Below are positions 1 through 6,421 of a DNA stretch of 6,483 nt, piece after piece (position 1 is the first letter of the stretch; the number at the start of each line of letters is the position of its first letter). This DNA is from an uncultured Prevotella sp. (GTDB lineage Bacteria > Bacteroidota > Bacteroidia > Bacteroidales > Bacteroidaceae), in assembly GCA_900772835.1 (NCBI GenBank), contig CAAGSA010000026.1, positions 1 to 6,483 on the forward strand, given 5' to 3'. Made by a program: the position numbers and the translations under genes. The notes beneath the pieces were generated by a model. It was not told where the DNA came from. It searched no databases and worked only from the letters and a program-made list of their open reading frames with translations.

Positions 1-48
1 CCACAACCATTAATGATAACCATCTAAGTAACAGACAGATTTGGAATT
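1..48. other. Upstream flank of the efflux operon
   Basis: These 48 bases precede the permease start and are AT-richer than the gene that follows. One plus-strand frame reads eight codons (ending M-I-T-I) to a TAA at 25-27. Another stays open from 3 to a TGA at 78-80 and would overlap the permease start. Either could be the end of an upstream gene, most logically a periplasmic adaptor, but the piece is too short to identify. I see no convincing promoter or Shine-Dalgarno sequence, which fits translation inside an operon. Confidence 0.3.
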
Positions 49-3000
49 ATGCTGAACAAGATAATCAGGTTCTCGCTTGAGAACAGAATACTCGTGCTTG
101 TGGCGACGGTGCTGCTCGTTATCGGCGGACTGTATTCTACGAGCAAGACCGAAGTGGACGTCTTCCCCGACCTCAACGCCCCCACCGTGGTCATCATGAC
201 CGAAGCCGGAGGAATGGCAGCAGAGGAGGTGGAACAGCTCGTCACATTTCCCATAGAGACAGCCGTGAACGGCAGCACTGGCGTGCGCCGCGTGCGCTCC
301 CAGTCCACCCACGGATTCTCGGTAGTATGGGTGGAGTTCGACTGGGGTACCGACATTTATCTCGCCCGGCAGATAGTGAGCGAGAAACTTGCCGCCGTGG
401 GCGAACAGATGCCCGAAGGAGTCAGCGCACCGGTCTTAGGACCGCAGTCGTCGATCCTCGGCGAAGTGCTCATCGTCAGCCTGACGAGCGACAAGACCTC
501 GCTGCAGGACCTCCGCACGTATGCCGACTGGATAATCCGTCCACACCTGCTCTCCACGGGCGGCGTGGCACAGGTCAGCGTGCATGGCGGCGACATAAAG
601 GAGTATCAGATACTCATCAGTCCCGGCAAGATGAAGCACTTCGGCGTTTCGCTCTCCGACGTGATGGCTTGCACACGTGGCATGAACACCAACACCAACG
701 GCGGCGTGCGCTATGAGTACGGCAACGAATACATCATCCGGGGCATAACGTCGACCAACGACCTTGACAAGCTCGGGGCGTGCATCGTGAAGAAGAACGG
801 CGAGAGCGTCATAACGCTTGCCGACGTGGCAGACATAAAGGTGGGCAACCAGTCGCCGAAGCTCGGAACGGCGAGCGAGAAGGCACACCCCGCGGTACTC
901 CTCACCGTGACCAAGCAGCCCTATACCAGCACGCTGAAGCTCACCGAACAGCTCAACCGTTCGCTCGACGAGATGAAGACCAACCTGCCTGCCGATGTGC
1001 ACATCTCGACAGACATCTTCCGCCAGGCAGACTTCATAGAGAGCAGCGTTGACAACGTGCAGAAGTCGCTCATCGAGGGAGCAATCTTCGTGGTCATCGT
1101 GCTGATGATATTCCTCGCCAATGCGCGTACCACCATCATCTCGCTCGTCACCATACCGCTTTCCTTCCTCGTGGCAATGATTGTGCTCAACGCCATGGGC
1201 ATAAGCATAAACACCATGACGCTCGGCGGACTTGCCATTGCCATCGGCTCGCTCGTGGACGACGCCATAGTGGATGTGGAGAACGTGTACAAGCACATAC
1301 GGCAGAACCGACAGCTGCCCGAAGCCGACAGGGTGCCGATAATAGAACTGGTCTACAACGCCTCACGCGAGGTGCGCATGCCAATCCTCAACTCCACGCT
1401 CATCATCATCGTCAGCTTCGCCCCGCTCTTCTTCCTCAGCGGCATGGAGGGCAGGATGCTCATTCCGCTGGGCATAGCCTTCGTCACGGCTTTGCTCGCC
1501 TCCACGCTCGTCGCCCTCACGCTTACCCCCGTGCTCTGCAGCTATATGCTCGGCAAGAGCAAGGGCGAAATGCCCAAGGAGGCTTTCGTGGCGGTGTGGC
1601 TGAAGAAATACTACCACACGGCTCTGCTCTGGGTGCTCGACCATACGCGCCCCGTAATAATCTCGGCGGCAGCCCTCTTTGTCATAGCCCTGGCGGTGTT
1701 CCTTACGCTCGGCAGCAGCTTCCTGCCCAAGTTCAACGAAGGCTCCTTCACCATCAACATCTCCTCGCTCCCCGGAATCTCACTCGAAGAGAGTGACTCC
1801 ATAGGGGCACGTGCCGAAAGACTTCTGCTGCAGGTGCCGGAGATAAAGACCGTGGCGAGGAAGACAGGACGTGCAGAGCTCGACGAACATGCCCTGGGCG
1901 TGAACGTGAGCGAGATAGAGGCTCCGTTCCAGCTCGACAAACGGAGCCATGAGGAGGTGCTCAACGACGTGCGCCGGCGCCTCTCCGTGCTGGCAGGGGC
2001 GAACATAGAGATAGGTCAGCCCATATCCCACCGCATCGACGCCATGCTCTCCGGCACACAGGCAAGCATAGCCATAAAGCTCTTCGGCTCCGACCTCAAC
2101 AAGATGTTCACCATAGGCAACCAGATAAAGAAGGCTTGCAAGGACATCGACGGAATTGCCGACCTGAACGTGGAGCAGCAGATAGAACGACCGGAACTGA
2201 AAATCATCCCTCGCCGCGAACTGCTGCTGCGCAACGGCATTACGCTGCCCGAGTTCAACGAGTTCATTGCCGTGAACCTTGCCGGAGAAACCGTATCGCA
2301 GGTGTATGAGGCGGGTAGGGCGTTCAACCTCGTGGTGAAGGCTGGCAACTACGACGAGATAAGCAACCTCATCATCGATGCGGCGGACGGAAGGAAGGTG
2401 CCGCTCTCCGACGTGGCGGACATCGTGTCGAGCGCCGGACCGAACACCATCAACCGTGAGAACGTGCAGCGCAAGATTGTCATCTCCGCCAACACCAGCG
2501 GCAGGGCGTTGAGCGACGTCGTAGCCGACATAAAGAAGGCGGTGGACGAAGAAGTGAAGCTGCCCGAAGGCTACCGCATAGAATATGGCGGACAGTTCGA
2601 GAGCCAGGAGAGTGCCAGCCGCGTGCTCTATCTCACCTGCACCCTCGCCATAGCCATCATCTTCTTCCTGCTCTTCATGCAGTTCCGCAACGCCAAGGAG
2701 GCTGGCATCATCCTGCTCAACCTGCCGCTGGCACTCATCGGCGGCATCTTCGCACTGGTGGTCACCACGGGCGAAGTGAGCATACCGGCAATCATCGGCT
2801 TCATCTCGCTCTTCGGCATCGCCACACGAAACGGTATGCTCCTCGTGACAGAATACAAGCGTCTGCGCACGGAGGAAGGGGCAACCGTCAGAGAGGCGAT
2901 AGTAAACGGTTCGCTCTCCCGACTCAACCCAATCCTGATGACAGCCCTCACCTCGGCACTCGCCCTCGTGCCGCTCGCCCTCGGAGGCGAACTGCCGGGA

Positions 3001-3114
3001 AACGAGATACAGTCGCCCATGGCGAAGGTAATTCTCGGAGGACTGATTAGTTCCACATTACTCAACGCATTTATAATACCAGTAATATATGAAAAGATTT
3101 CTAATCGCCGTTAG
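49..3114 (+). CDS. RND efflux permease, CusA/CzcA-like (HME-type) inner-membrane subunit
   Basis: This is a proton-driven inner-membrane pump of the RND superfamily that would export its substrate with a periplasmic adaptor and an outer-membrane channel. At 1021 residues it is full length. The usual twelve membrane segments are visible: about 12-31, 340-358, 363-383, 389-409, 447-464, 471-496, 535-554, 860-878, 885-905, 913-933, 962-979 and 994-1014. Two large periplasmic domains lie between segments 1 and 2 and between 7 and 8. The N-terminus (MLNKIIRFSLENRILV) is typical, which supports this start. Segment 4 carries AIGSLVDDAIVDVEN with D404, D405 and E411, close to the CusA signature AIGxxxDAAxxxxEN. 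Of the three CusA membrane methionines I checked (M391, M403, M410), only the first is kept, as M390; the others align with L402 and D409. R927 in segment 10, and R958 and T965 in segment 11, align with the AcrB relay residues K940, R971 and T978. The family call is secure. The substrate is not: a heavy metal is possible but unproven. The gene overlaps the next one by 26 bp. Confidence 0.95.
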   Translation: MLNKIIRFSLENRILVLVATVLLVIGGLYSTSKTEVDVFPDLNAPTVVIMTEAGGMAAEEVEQLVTFPIETAVNGSTGVRRVRSQSTHGFSVVWVEFDWGTDIYLARQIVSEKLAAVGEQMPEGVSAPVLGPQSSILGEVLIVSLTSDKTSLQDLRTYADWIIRPHLLSTGGVAQVSVHGGDIKEYQILISPGKMKHFGVSLSDVMACTRGMNTNTNGGVRYEYGNEYIIRGITSTNDLDKLGACIVKKNGESVITLADVADIKVGNQSPKLGTASEKAHPAVLLTVTKQPYTSTLKLTEQLNRSLDEMKTNLPADVHISTDIFRQADFIESSVDNVQKSLIEGAIFVVIVLMIFLANARTTIISLVTIPLSFLVAMIVLNAMGISINTMTLGGLAIAIGSLVDDAIVDVENVYKHIRQNRQLPEADRVPIIELVYNASREVRMPILNSTLIIIVSFAPLFFLSGMEGRMLIPLGIAFVTALLASTLVALTLTPVLCSYMLGKSKGEMPKEAFVAVWLKKYYHTALLWVLDHTRPVIISAAALFVIALAVFLTLGSSFLPKFNEGSFTINISSLPGISLEESDSIGARAERLLLQVPEIKTVARKTGRAELDEHALGVNVSEIEAPFQLDKRSHEEVLNDVRRRLSVLAGANIEIGQPISHRIDAMLSGTQASIAIKLFGSDLNKMFTIGNQIKKACKDIDGIADLNVEQQIERPELKIIPRRELLLRNGITLPEFNEFIAVNLAGETVSQVYEAGRAFNLVVKAGNYDEISNLIIDAADGRKVPLSDVADIVSSAGPNTINRENVQRKIVISANTSGRALSDVVADIKKAVDEEVKLPEGYRIEYGGQFESQESASRVLYLTCTLAIAIIFFLLFMQFRNAKEAGIILLNLPLALIGGIFALVVTTGEVSIPAIIGFISLFGIATRNGMLLVTEYKRLRTEEGATVREAIVNGSLSRLNPILMTALTSALALVPLALGGELPGNEIQSPMAKVILGGLISSTLLNAFIIPVIYEKISNRR

Positions 3115-4264
3115 CCTCGTGCTCATGGCTTCCGCCGCCTGGGCAGAGGGCAGCATCGGCGACGTGCTGAAACAGATTGCACAGAACAACCTCACGCTGA
3201 AGGCCCTGCACCACGAGGGCGAGGCGGAGGTGCTCGACATAAAGGCAGCCAATACGCCCGGTGGCTTGTCGGTGGAATACAGCCCCTTCTTCCGCAGCGG
3301 ATATTCGGGCGTGGCGCAGAGCGAACTCGTGGTGAGCCAGGAGATACAGTTCCCCACGAAATATGCCGACCGCAACAAACAGGCGAACCTGCAGAAGGCT
3401 GTGGGCGGAAAGGTCTACGAGAAGAACCGCCGCGACATTCTGCTCGAAGCCCAACTGCTGTGTGTGGACGTGATACGTCTGAACAAGACGCTCGCCATGC
3501 TCGGACAGCGGCTCAAGAACAGCGAAGCGCTGCGGCAGATGTACGACAAGCGCATGGAGGCAGGCGACGCCAACATACTGGAGGTGAACAAGGTGAAGCT
3601 CGACTGCATGGAGGTGCAGACCCTGGTGAGCGAGGCACAGAACGAGCGGATGCTCCTGCTGCAGCAGCTCGCGGAGCTCAACGGCGGAAAGCCTGTAGCC
3701 ATCGACGATGTGGAGATTCCGAAGTTCCAGCCGATAGCCGACTTCGAGTCTTACAAGGCACTTGCCCTCGCCTCGGATGCCGACATACAGATGGCGGAGA
3801 CGATGCTGCAGTCGGCAGACATGAACGTGAAGATGCAGAAGAGGGAATGGCTGCCCAACATCTCCTTCGGCTACCGCCGCAACACGGAGCAGAAGGAAGC
3901 GGTGAACGGAGTGCTCGTGGGCATGAGCTTCCCGCTGTACAGCAACAGCAAGAACATCCGGGCAGCTAAGGAGCGCCGCCAGAGCGCACAGCTGCAGGTG
4001 GAGCAGGCACGGTGCACCGCCGAGTCGCAGCTCCGTTCGGGCTATCAGCAGCTCGTGGGTCTGCAGCAGGTGCTCGACCACAGCGACGTGAAGATGATGC
4101 AGGAGTCGATAGAACTCTTCGCCAAAGCCCTGCAGCAAGGCGAAATCAACGCCCTGGAATATTACACCGAGGTGAACAGCATCTACGAGAAGCTCCAGCG
4201 CCACATCGACGTGCACACCCAGAGCGCCAAACTGCTTGCTGCGCTTCACAAGAATGAACTTTAG
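3089..4264 (+). CDS. TolC-family outer-membrane factor (CusC-like)
   Basis: This is the outer-membrane channel of the tripartite pump, expected to form a trimeric barrel with a long periplasmic alpha-helical tunnel. Residues 1-19 (MKRFLIAVSLVLMASAAWA) form a classic Sec signal peptide with likely cleavage before E20. There is no lipobox cysteine, unlike lipidated CusC. The mature protein shows two related OEP-type halves, about 22-210 and 215-390, each rich in Q/E/A/L helix. The second half contains the typical stretch ending in REWLPNISFGYRRN. At 391 residues it is slightly short for the family (often 410-450). The start lies inside the permease gene, 26 bp before that gene ends, and the next internal Met (residue 13) would destroy the signal peptide. 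The overlap implies co-transcription and probably coupled translation with the permease. No strong terminator hairpin follows the stop. Confidence 0.92.
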   Translation: MKRFLIAVSLVLMASAAWAEGSIGDVLKQIAQNNLTLKALHHEGEAEVLDIKAANTPGGLSVEYSPFFRSGYSGVAQSELVVSQEIQFPTKYADRNKQANLQKAVGGKVYEKNRRDILLEAQLLCVDVIRLNKTLAMLGQRLKNSEALRQMYDKRMEAGDANILEVNKVKLDCMEVQTLVSEAQNERMLLLQQLAELNGGKPVAIDDVEIPKFQPIADFESYKALALASDADIQMAETMLQSADMNVKMQKREWLPNISFGYRRNTEQKEAVNGVLVGMSFPLYSNSKNIRAAKERRQSAQLQVEQARCTAESQLRSGYQQLVGLQQVLDHSDVKMMQESIELFAKALQQGEINALEYYTEVNSIYEKLQRHIDVHTQSAKLLAALHKNEL

Positions 4265-4320
4265 GAAAGTTCAATTTGCTTTGTAATGCTTTGAAGATAA
4301 TATATCTGATTTTAAGTATT
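4265..4320 (+). other. AT-rich intergenic stretch after the outer-membrane factor gene
   Basis: This is the short spacer between the efflux operon and the porin promoter. It contains a seven-base direct repeat TGCTTTG at 4277-4283 and 4287-4293, ten bases apart. I find no GC-rich stem followed by a T-run, so there is no recognisable intrinsic terminator. Some read-through from the efflux operon into the porin gene is therefore possible. Confidence 0.4.
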
Positions 4321-4349
4321 TTGTGGATGCGAAGATTTTATTACCTTTG
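4319..4349 (+). promoter_or_regulatory. Bacteroidota-type sigma promoter for the porin gene
   Basis: The -7 element TACCTTTG at 4342-4349 matches the Bacteroidetes consensus TAnnTTTG exactly. A -33-like TTTTG lies at 4319-4323, giving an 18-bp spacer from the TTG, within the usual range. Transcription should begin at roughly 4355-4358, leaving a leader of about 30 bases with an A-rich segment (ATACAGAAAACATT) just before the ATG at 4385. This is the usual arrangement for Bacteroidota genes without a Shine-Dalgarno site. Confidence 0.8.
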
Positions 4350-4354
4350 CATCC
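4325..4354. repeat. Inverted repeat spanning the porin promoter
   Basis: GGATGCGAA at 4325-4333 and TTTGCATCC at 4346-4354 form a 9-bp inverted repeat with one mismatch, separated by 12 bases. The left arm lies just after the -33 element. The right arm begins within the -7 element and runs through the bases after it. The arrangement resembles an operator, but the right arm may simply be promoter sequence. No regulator gene is visible in the window. Confidence 0.4.
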
Positions 4355-4356
4355 GC

Positions 4357-4370
4357 CCCCAGATATGGGG
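4357..4370 (+). promoter_or_regulatory. Small hairpin or near-palindrome in the porin leader
   Basis: CCCC at 4357-4360 can pair with GGGG at 4367-4370 around the six-base loop AGATAT, near the predicted 5' end of the porin mRNA. A 5'-terminal stem could protect the message from decay. It is also a near-palindrome at DNA level and could bind a protein. With only four base pairs, a function is speculative. Confidence 0.3.
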
Positions 4371-4384
4371 ATACAGAAAACATT

Positions 4385-5425
4385 ATGAAGCGTATATTTT
4401 TAATTCTTATGGGCTGCGTCAGCATCTGTCTGTCGCATGCCCAATGTTTTAGCGGAGTTTACACGGCGGAGTGGCAATGGAACATGAACAAGAATACGAA
4501 CTGGGTGAACCAGCTGCGCCTGGACCTCAGCGTGCCCGTGTTTGGCGGTAGAGGCTCCATCGAGGCGGCGACGTTCCATCTGGCAAAGACCGGCGATAGC
4601 GTCATCGGCGACTGGCAGGGTTTCTCGAACATCGAGGCTGACAATATGTTTGCCGCAATCGCCGTGCTTGGCTATATGCATGAGTGGAAGGCAGGGCATC
4701 TGTTCGTTGGCGTAAGGAACGTGAACGAGGACTTCTTCACGTCTGATGTTACGGCGCTCTTCACCAACAGTTCCTGTGGTATTTTCCCTACGGTGGCGGC
4801 AAGCTATCCCATTGCCAACTATCCTCTGTCGGGACTTACCGTCTATTTCGATGTGACAAAGGGCGGATGGACGTTCCGCAACAGCCTCTACAACGGTTCC
4901 GGCTACAACGGATGGACCGCCCACGACAATCCTTTCCTCGTGCGCCCTGCGAAGGACGGCATCTTCAATATCTCGCAGCTGGAGTATTCATATCGTGGCG
5001 TAAGGTATTTTGTCGGTGCTGCCATCCATACCCGTCAGTATCCTGTGGACGAGGAGGACGAGACGGCTCCGGCAGAGGAGGCTGCCGGCAAGACCAGCTG
5101 CGGATGGTGGGTCTATGGCGAGCAGACCGTGTGGGAGTCGGGCGAAAGAAAGGTTTCCTGTATGGCTCAGTATTCCGAAAACACCAGTCGCGGGAGCGCT
5201 TGCTGCCGCTATGGGGAAATAGGTGGAGCATATCAGAACGAAGCAAACGAATGTGGCATGTCGGGCCAGTATGCCCGTTTCCTGCAGGGTACGGAATATT
5301 CTCTGGAGCTGACGTGGAGGAGAAGACTTAACAAAAGGCTGTCCGTGCAGCCGTCGTTCCAGTATGTGTCGAACGCCGACGGTGACTTCACGGTTCTCGG
5401 TGCCCGTCTTTATTGCGAATTCTGA
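4385..5425 (+). CDS. OprB-like carbohydrate porin, outer-membrane beta-barrel
   Basis: This is a predicted outer-membrane beta-barrel for diffusion of small solutes, resembling carbohydrate-selective porins. Residues 1-19 form a Sec signal peptide (MKRIFLILMGCVSICLSHA, then Q20). Family-like segments are 110-132, with N-E-D-F-F followed by ALFTNSSCG, and the C-terminal strand region 321-346 with QPSFQYVSNADGDF. The protein ends in phenylalanine, the usual BAM-recognised terminal aromatic. At 346 residues it is clearly shorter than typical OprB proteins (about 400-450). Residues 222-232 hold seven acidic residues in eleven, probably a loop. The mature part contains eight cysteines (21, 131, 239, 259, 273, 274, 290, 344), unusual for a porin. 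It has its own promoter, so its position after the efflux operon may not imply shared function. The fold call is good; the substrate is unknown. Confidence 0.78.
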   Translation: MKRIFLILMGCVSICLSHAQCFSGVYTAEWQWNMNKNTNWVNQLRLDLSVPVFGGRGSIEAATFHLAKTGDSVIGDWQGFSNIEADNMFAAIAVLGYMHEWKAGHLFVGVRNVNEDFFTSDVTALFTNSSCGIFPTVAASYPIANYPLSGLTVYFDVTKGGWTFRNSLYNGSGYNGWTAHDNPFLVRPAKDGIFNISQLEYSYRGVRYFVGAAIHTRQYPVDEEDETAPAEEAAGKTSCGWWVYGEQTVWESGERKVSCMAQYSENTSRGSACCRYGEIGGAYQNEANECGMSGQYARFLQGTEYSLELTWRRRLNKRLSVQPSFQYVSNADGDFTVLGARLYCEF

Positions 5426-5430
5426 TTTTA

Positions 5431-6192
5431 TTATCTCTCCTCCGCCAGAATCATCCTCATCAGCTCCTCATTAGCCCTGTTGTTGATGCCGGCATTTCTT
5501 ACTTCAGAGAGATAGTCGAGAGTGGCGGAGCATTCGCCGGTAATGTCTATGCCGATGACTTTTTCGTGTGCATAGATGATGCGTAGCACGGCTTGGAGCT
5601 GCAGGAGGGTCATGTCGCCATTGCTCCAGTCGGTAACGGCATCCTGCTTTCTCAGCACGTCCTTGTCGATAGAAATGTAGACAGGCTCATGTATCATCCT
5701 GCCAGCCTTTGAGGGCCATGCCTGGTGGTGGTCGATTTCAGCCTGACTGTAGAACAGGACCTTTTCTCTGAGATGTGCCGGGATTTGCGATATGAGTTCA
5801 TCCGAAGCCCCCACGATGATGATATTCCTGACGAAGGGGTTCTTCCTTAATACGTCAGTCACCCATCCGCCACACGACACCACGCCTTCCCATTGCGGAG
5901 GCTGCATGTCGGGATGATGGTCGAAAACGACAAGGGAGAATGGTTCATCGAGCCTTGACACCCAGTATTCCGTGAGATAATGGAAATCGCCGGAATCTAT
6001 GAAATGGAGAGCCTTGGCAGGGAATGCAGACAGTCTTCGATGCAGTTCCTTCCTTGCCTGTTCATCGCAGTAGCAGTCTACGCCGTTGATGTCGCGGCAG
6101 TCTACATGCGTGATGTTGCAGCTTGAGGCAAACGACTCATAGTCGTATATGCCTGTGAAGTTGAGAAGTATGATAGGCAGTTTCTTTGTCAT
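5431..6192 (-). CDS. Arginase/agmatinase-superfamily protein (putative metal-dependent hydrolase)
   Basis: This 253-residue protein has the ureohydrolase-type metal-binding pattern. DHHPD at 91-95 matches the DxHxD motif, and SIDKD at 174-178 matches SxDxD. SGDFHY at 67-72 sits where arginases have GGDHS, with H71 as a possible ligand. GIDITGE at 214-220 resembles the late motif that positions an active-site glutamate. There is no signal peptide, so it should be cytoplasmic. Arginases hydrolyse arginine to ornithine and urea and agmatinases act on agmatine, but the altered first motif and the overall divergence mean the substrate cannot be assigned. An upstream TTG at 6225 is in frame, but the ATG at 6192 is the better start because a predicted promoter overlaps the extra codons. 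The gene converges on the porin gene, with five bases between the stops. Confidence 0.8.
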   Translation of the reverse strand: MTKKLPIILLNFTGIYDYESFASSCNITHVDCRDINGVDCYCDEQARKELHRRLSAFPAKALHFIDSGDFHYLTEYWVSRLDEPFSLVVFDHHPDMQPPQWEGVVSCGGWVTDVLRKNPFVRNIIIVGASDELISQIPAHLREKVLFYSQAEIDHHQAWPSKAGRMIHEPVYISIDKDVLRKQDAVTDWSNGDMTLLQLQAVLRIIYAHEKVIGIDITGECSATLDYLSEVRNAGINNRANEELMRMILAEER

Positions 6193-6197
6193 GGATG

Positions 6198-6227
6198 CGA
6201 AAATAAACAATATTCCCGACAACAAAA
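6198..6227 (-). promoter_or_regulatory. Predicted promoter of the arginase-like gene, abutting its ATG
   Basis: On the minus strand, TTTTG at 6227-6223 is followed after 17 bases by TATTTTCG at 6205-6198. The latter differs from TAnnTTTG at one position. The sequence after it is CATCC and then the ATG at 6192. Transcription would start within a few bases of the start codon, giving a leaderless or nearly leaderless mRNA. The same GGATGCGAA nonamer (plus-strand sense, 6193-6201) occurs at the porin promoter. Confidence 0.5.
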
Positions 6228-6261
6228 GAAACCGCTATAAGATTTTATGATACTTTATACA

Positions 6262-6360
6262 ATCTATGTCGCTTGCGATGTCTATCTATGGCACTTACGA
6301 TGTCTATCTATGGCACTTACGATGTCTATCTATGGCACTTACGACAGATGGCACTTGTGA
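6262..6360. repeat. 22-bp direct tandem repeat array
   Basis: The core ATGGCACTTACGA is present exactly at 6288-6300, 6310-6322 and 6332-6344, joined by the nine-base linker TGTCTATCT, which gives a 22-bp period. Diverged cores flank the array: ATGTCGCTTGCGA at 6266-6278 (three mismatches) and ATGGCACTTGTGA at 6348-6360 (two mismatches), the last spaced by only 16 bp. Perfect inner copies with degenerate ends are typical of a minisatellite that expands by slippage. The array lies upstream of the arginase-like promoter. Because 22 is not a multiple of three, the array is unlikely to encode a repeated peptide. Function is unknown. Confidence 0.93.
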
Positions 6361-6421
6361 CATTACTTTTTTATATAATATATATGGTGATATTTATATA
6401 ACATTAAACCTGTTGGCGGAA
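6361..6421. other. Very AT-rich non-coding stretch
   Basis: Only six of the 44 bases in 6361-6404 are G or C, and the stretch includes an alternating run (TATATAATATATAT). It separates the 22-bp repeats from the possible gene end at 6422. It could be a flexible or easily melted region, but I see no promoter with both elements, no hairpin terminator and no RNA gene. Confidence 0.45.

Noticed and set aside
36..43. CAGATTTG as a -7 element for the permease
   Set aside because: The first base does not match TAnnTTTG, and no good -33 element lies at the right distance. Internal operon position is the simpler explanation.
436..1296. 286-codon open frame antisense to the permease
   Set aside because: It has the same cause: codon-aligned with the sense frame, histidine- and valine-rich, with no recognisable domain or start signal.
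3101..4249. 382-codon open frame antisense to the outer-membrane factor gene
   Set aside because: It is codon-aligned with the sense gene, so its stops could only come from TTA, CTA or TCA sense codons, which are rare in this GC-biased gene. The predicted protein is an implausible H/L/V-rich shadow.
4266..4282. AAAG...CTTT inverted repeat after the outer-membrane factor gene as a terminator
   Set aside because: It has a four-pair AT-rich stem with a nine-base loop and no following T-run, which is too weak to call.
6193..6225. TTG at 6225 as the start of the arginase-like gene
   Set aside because: It would add eleven hydrophobic residues encoded by what looks like promoter DNA. The ATG at 6192 begins at the expected domain edge.
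6262..6360. CRISPR array
   Set aside because: The repeats are contiguous at 22 bp with identical linkers. There are no unique spacers and no cas genes nearby.
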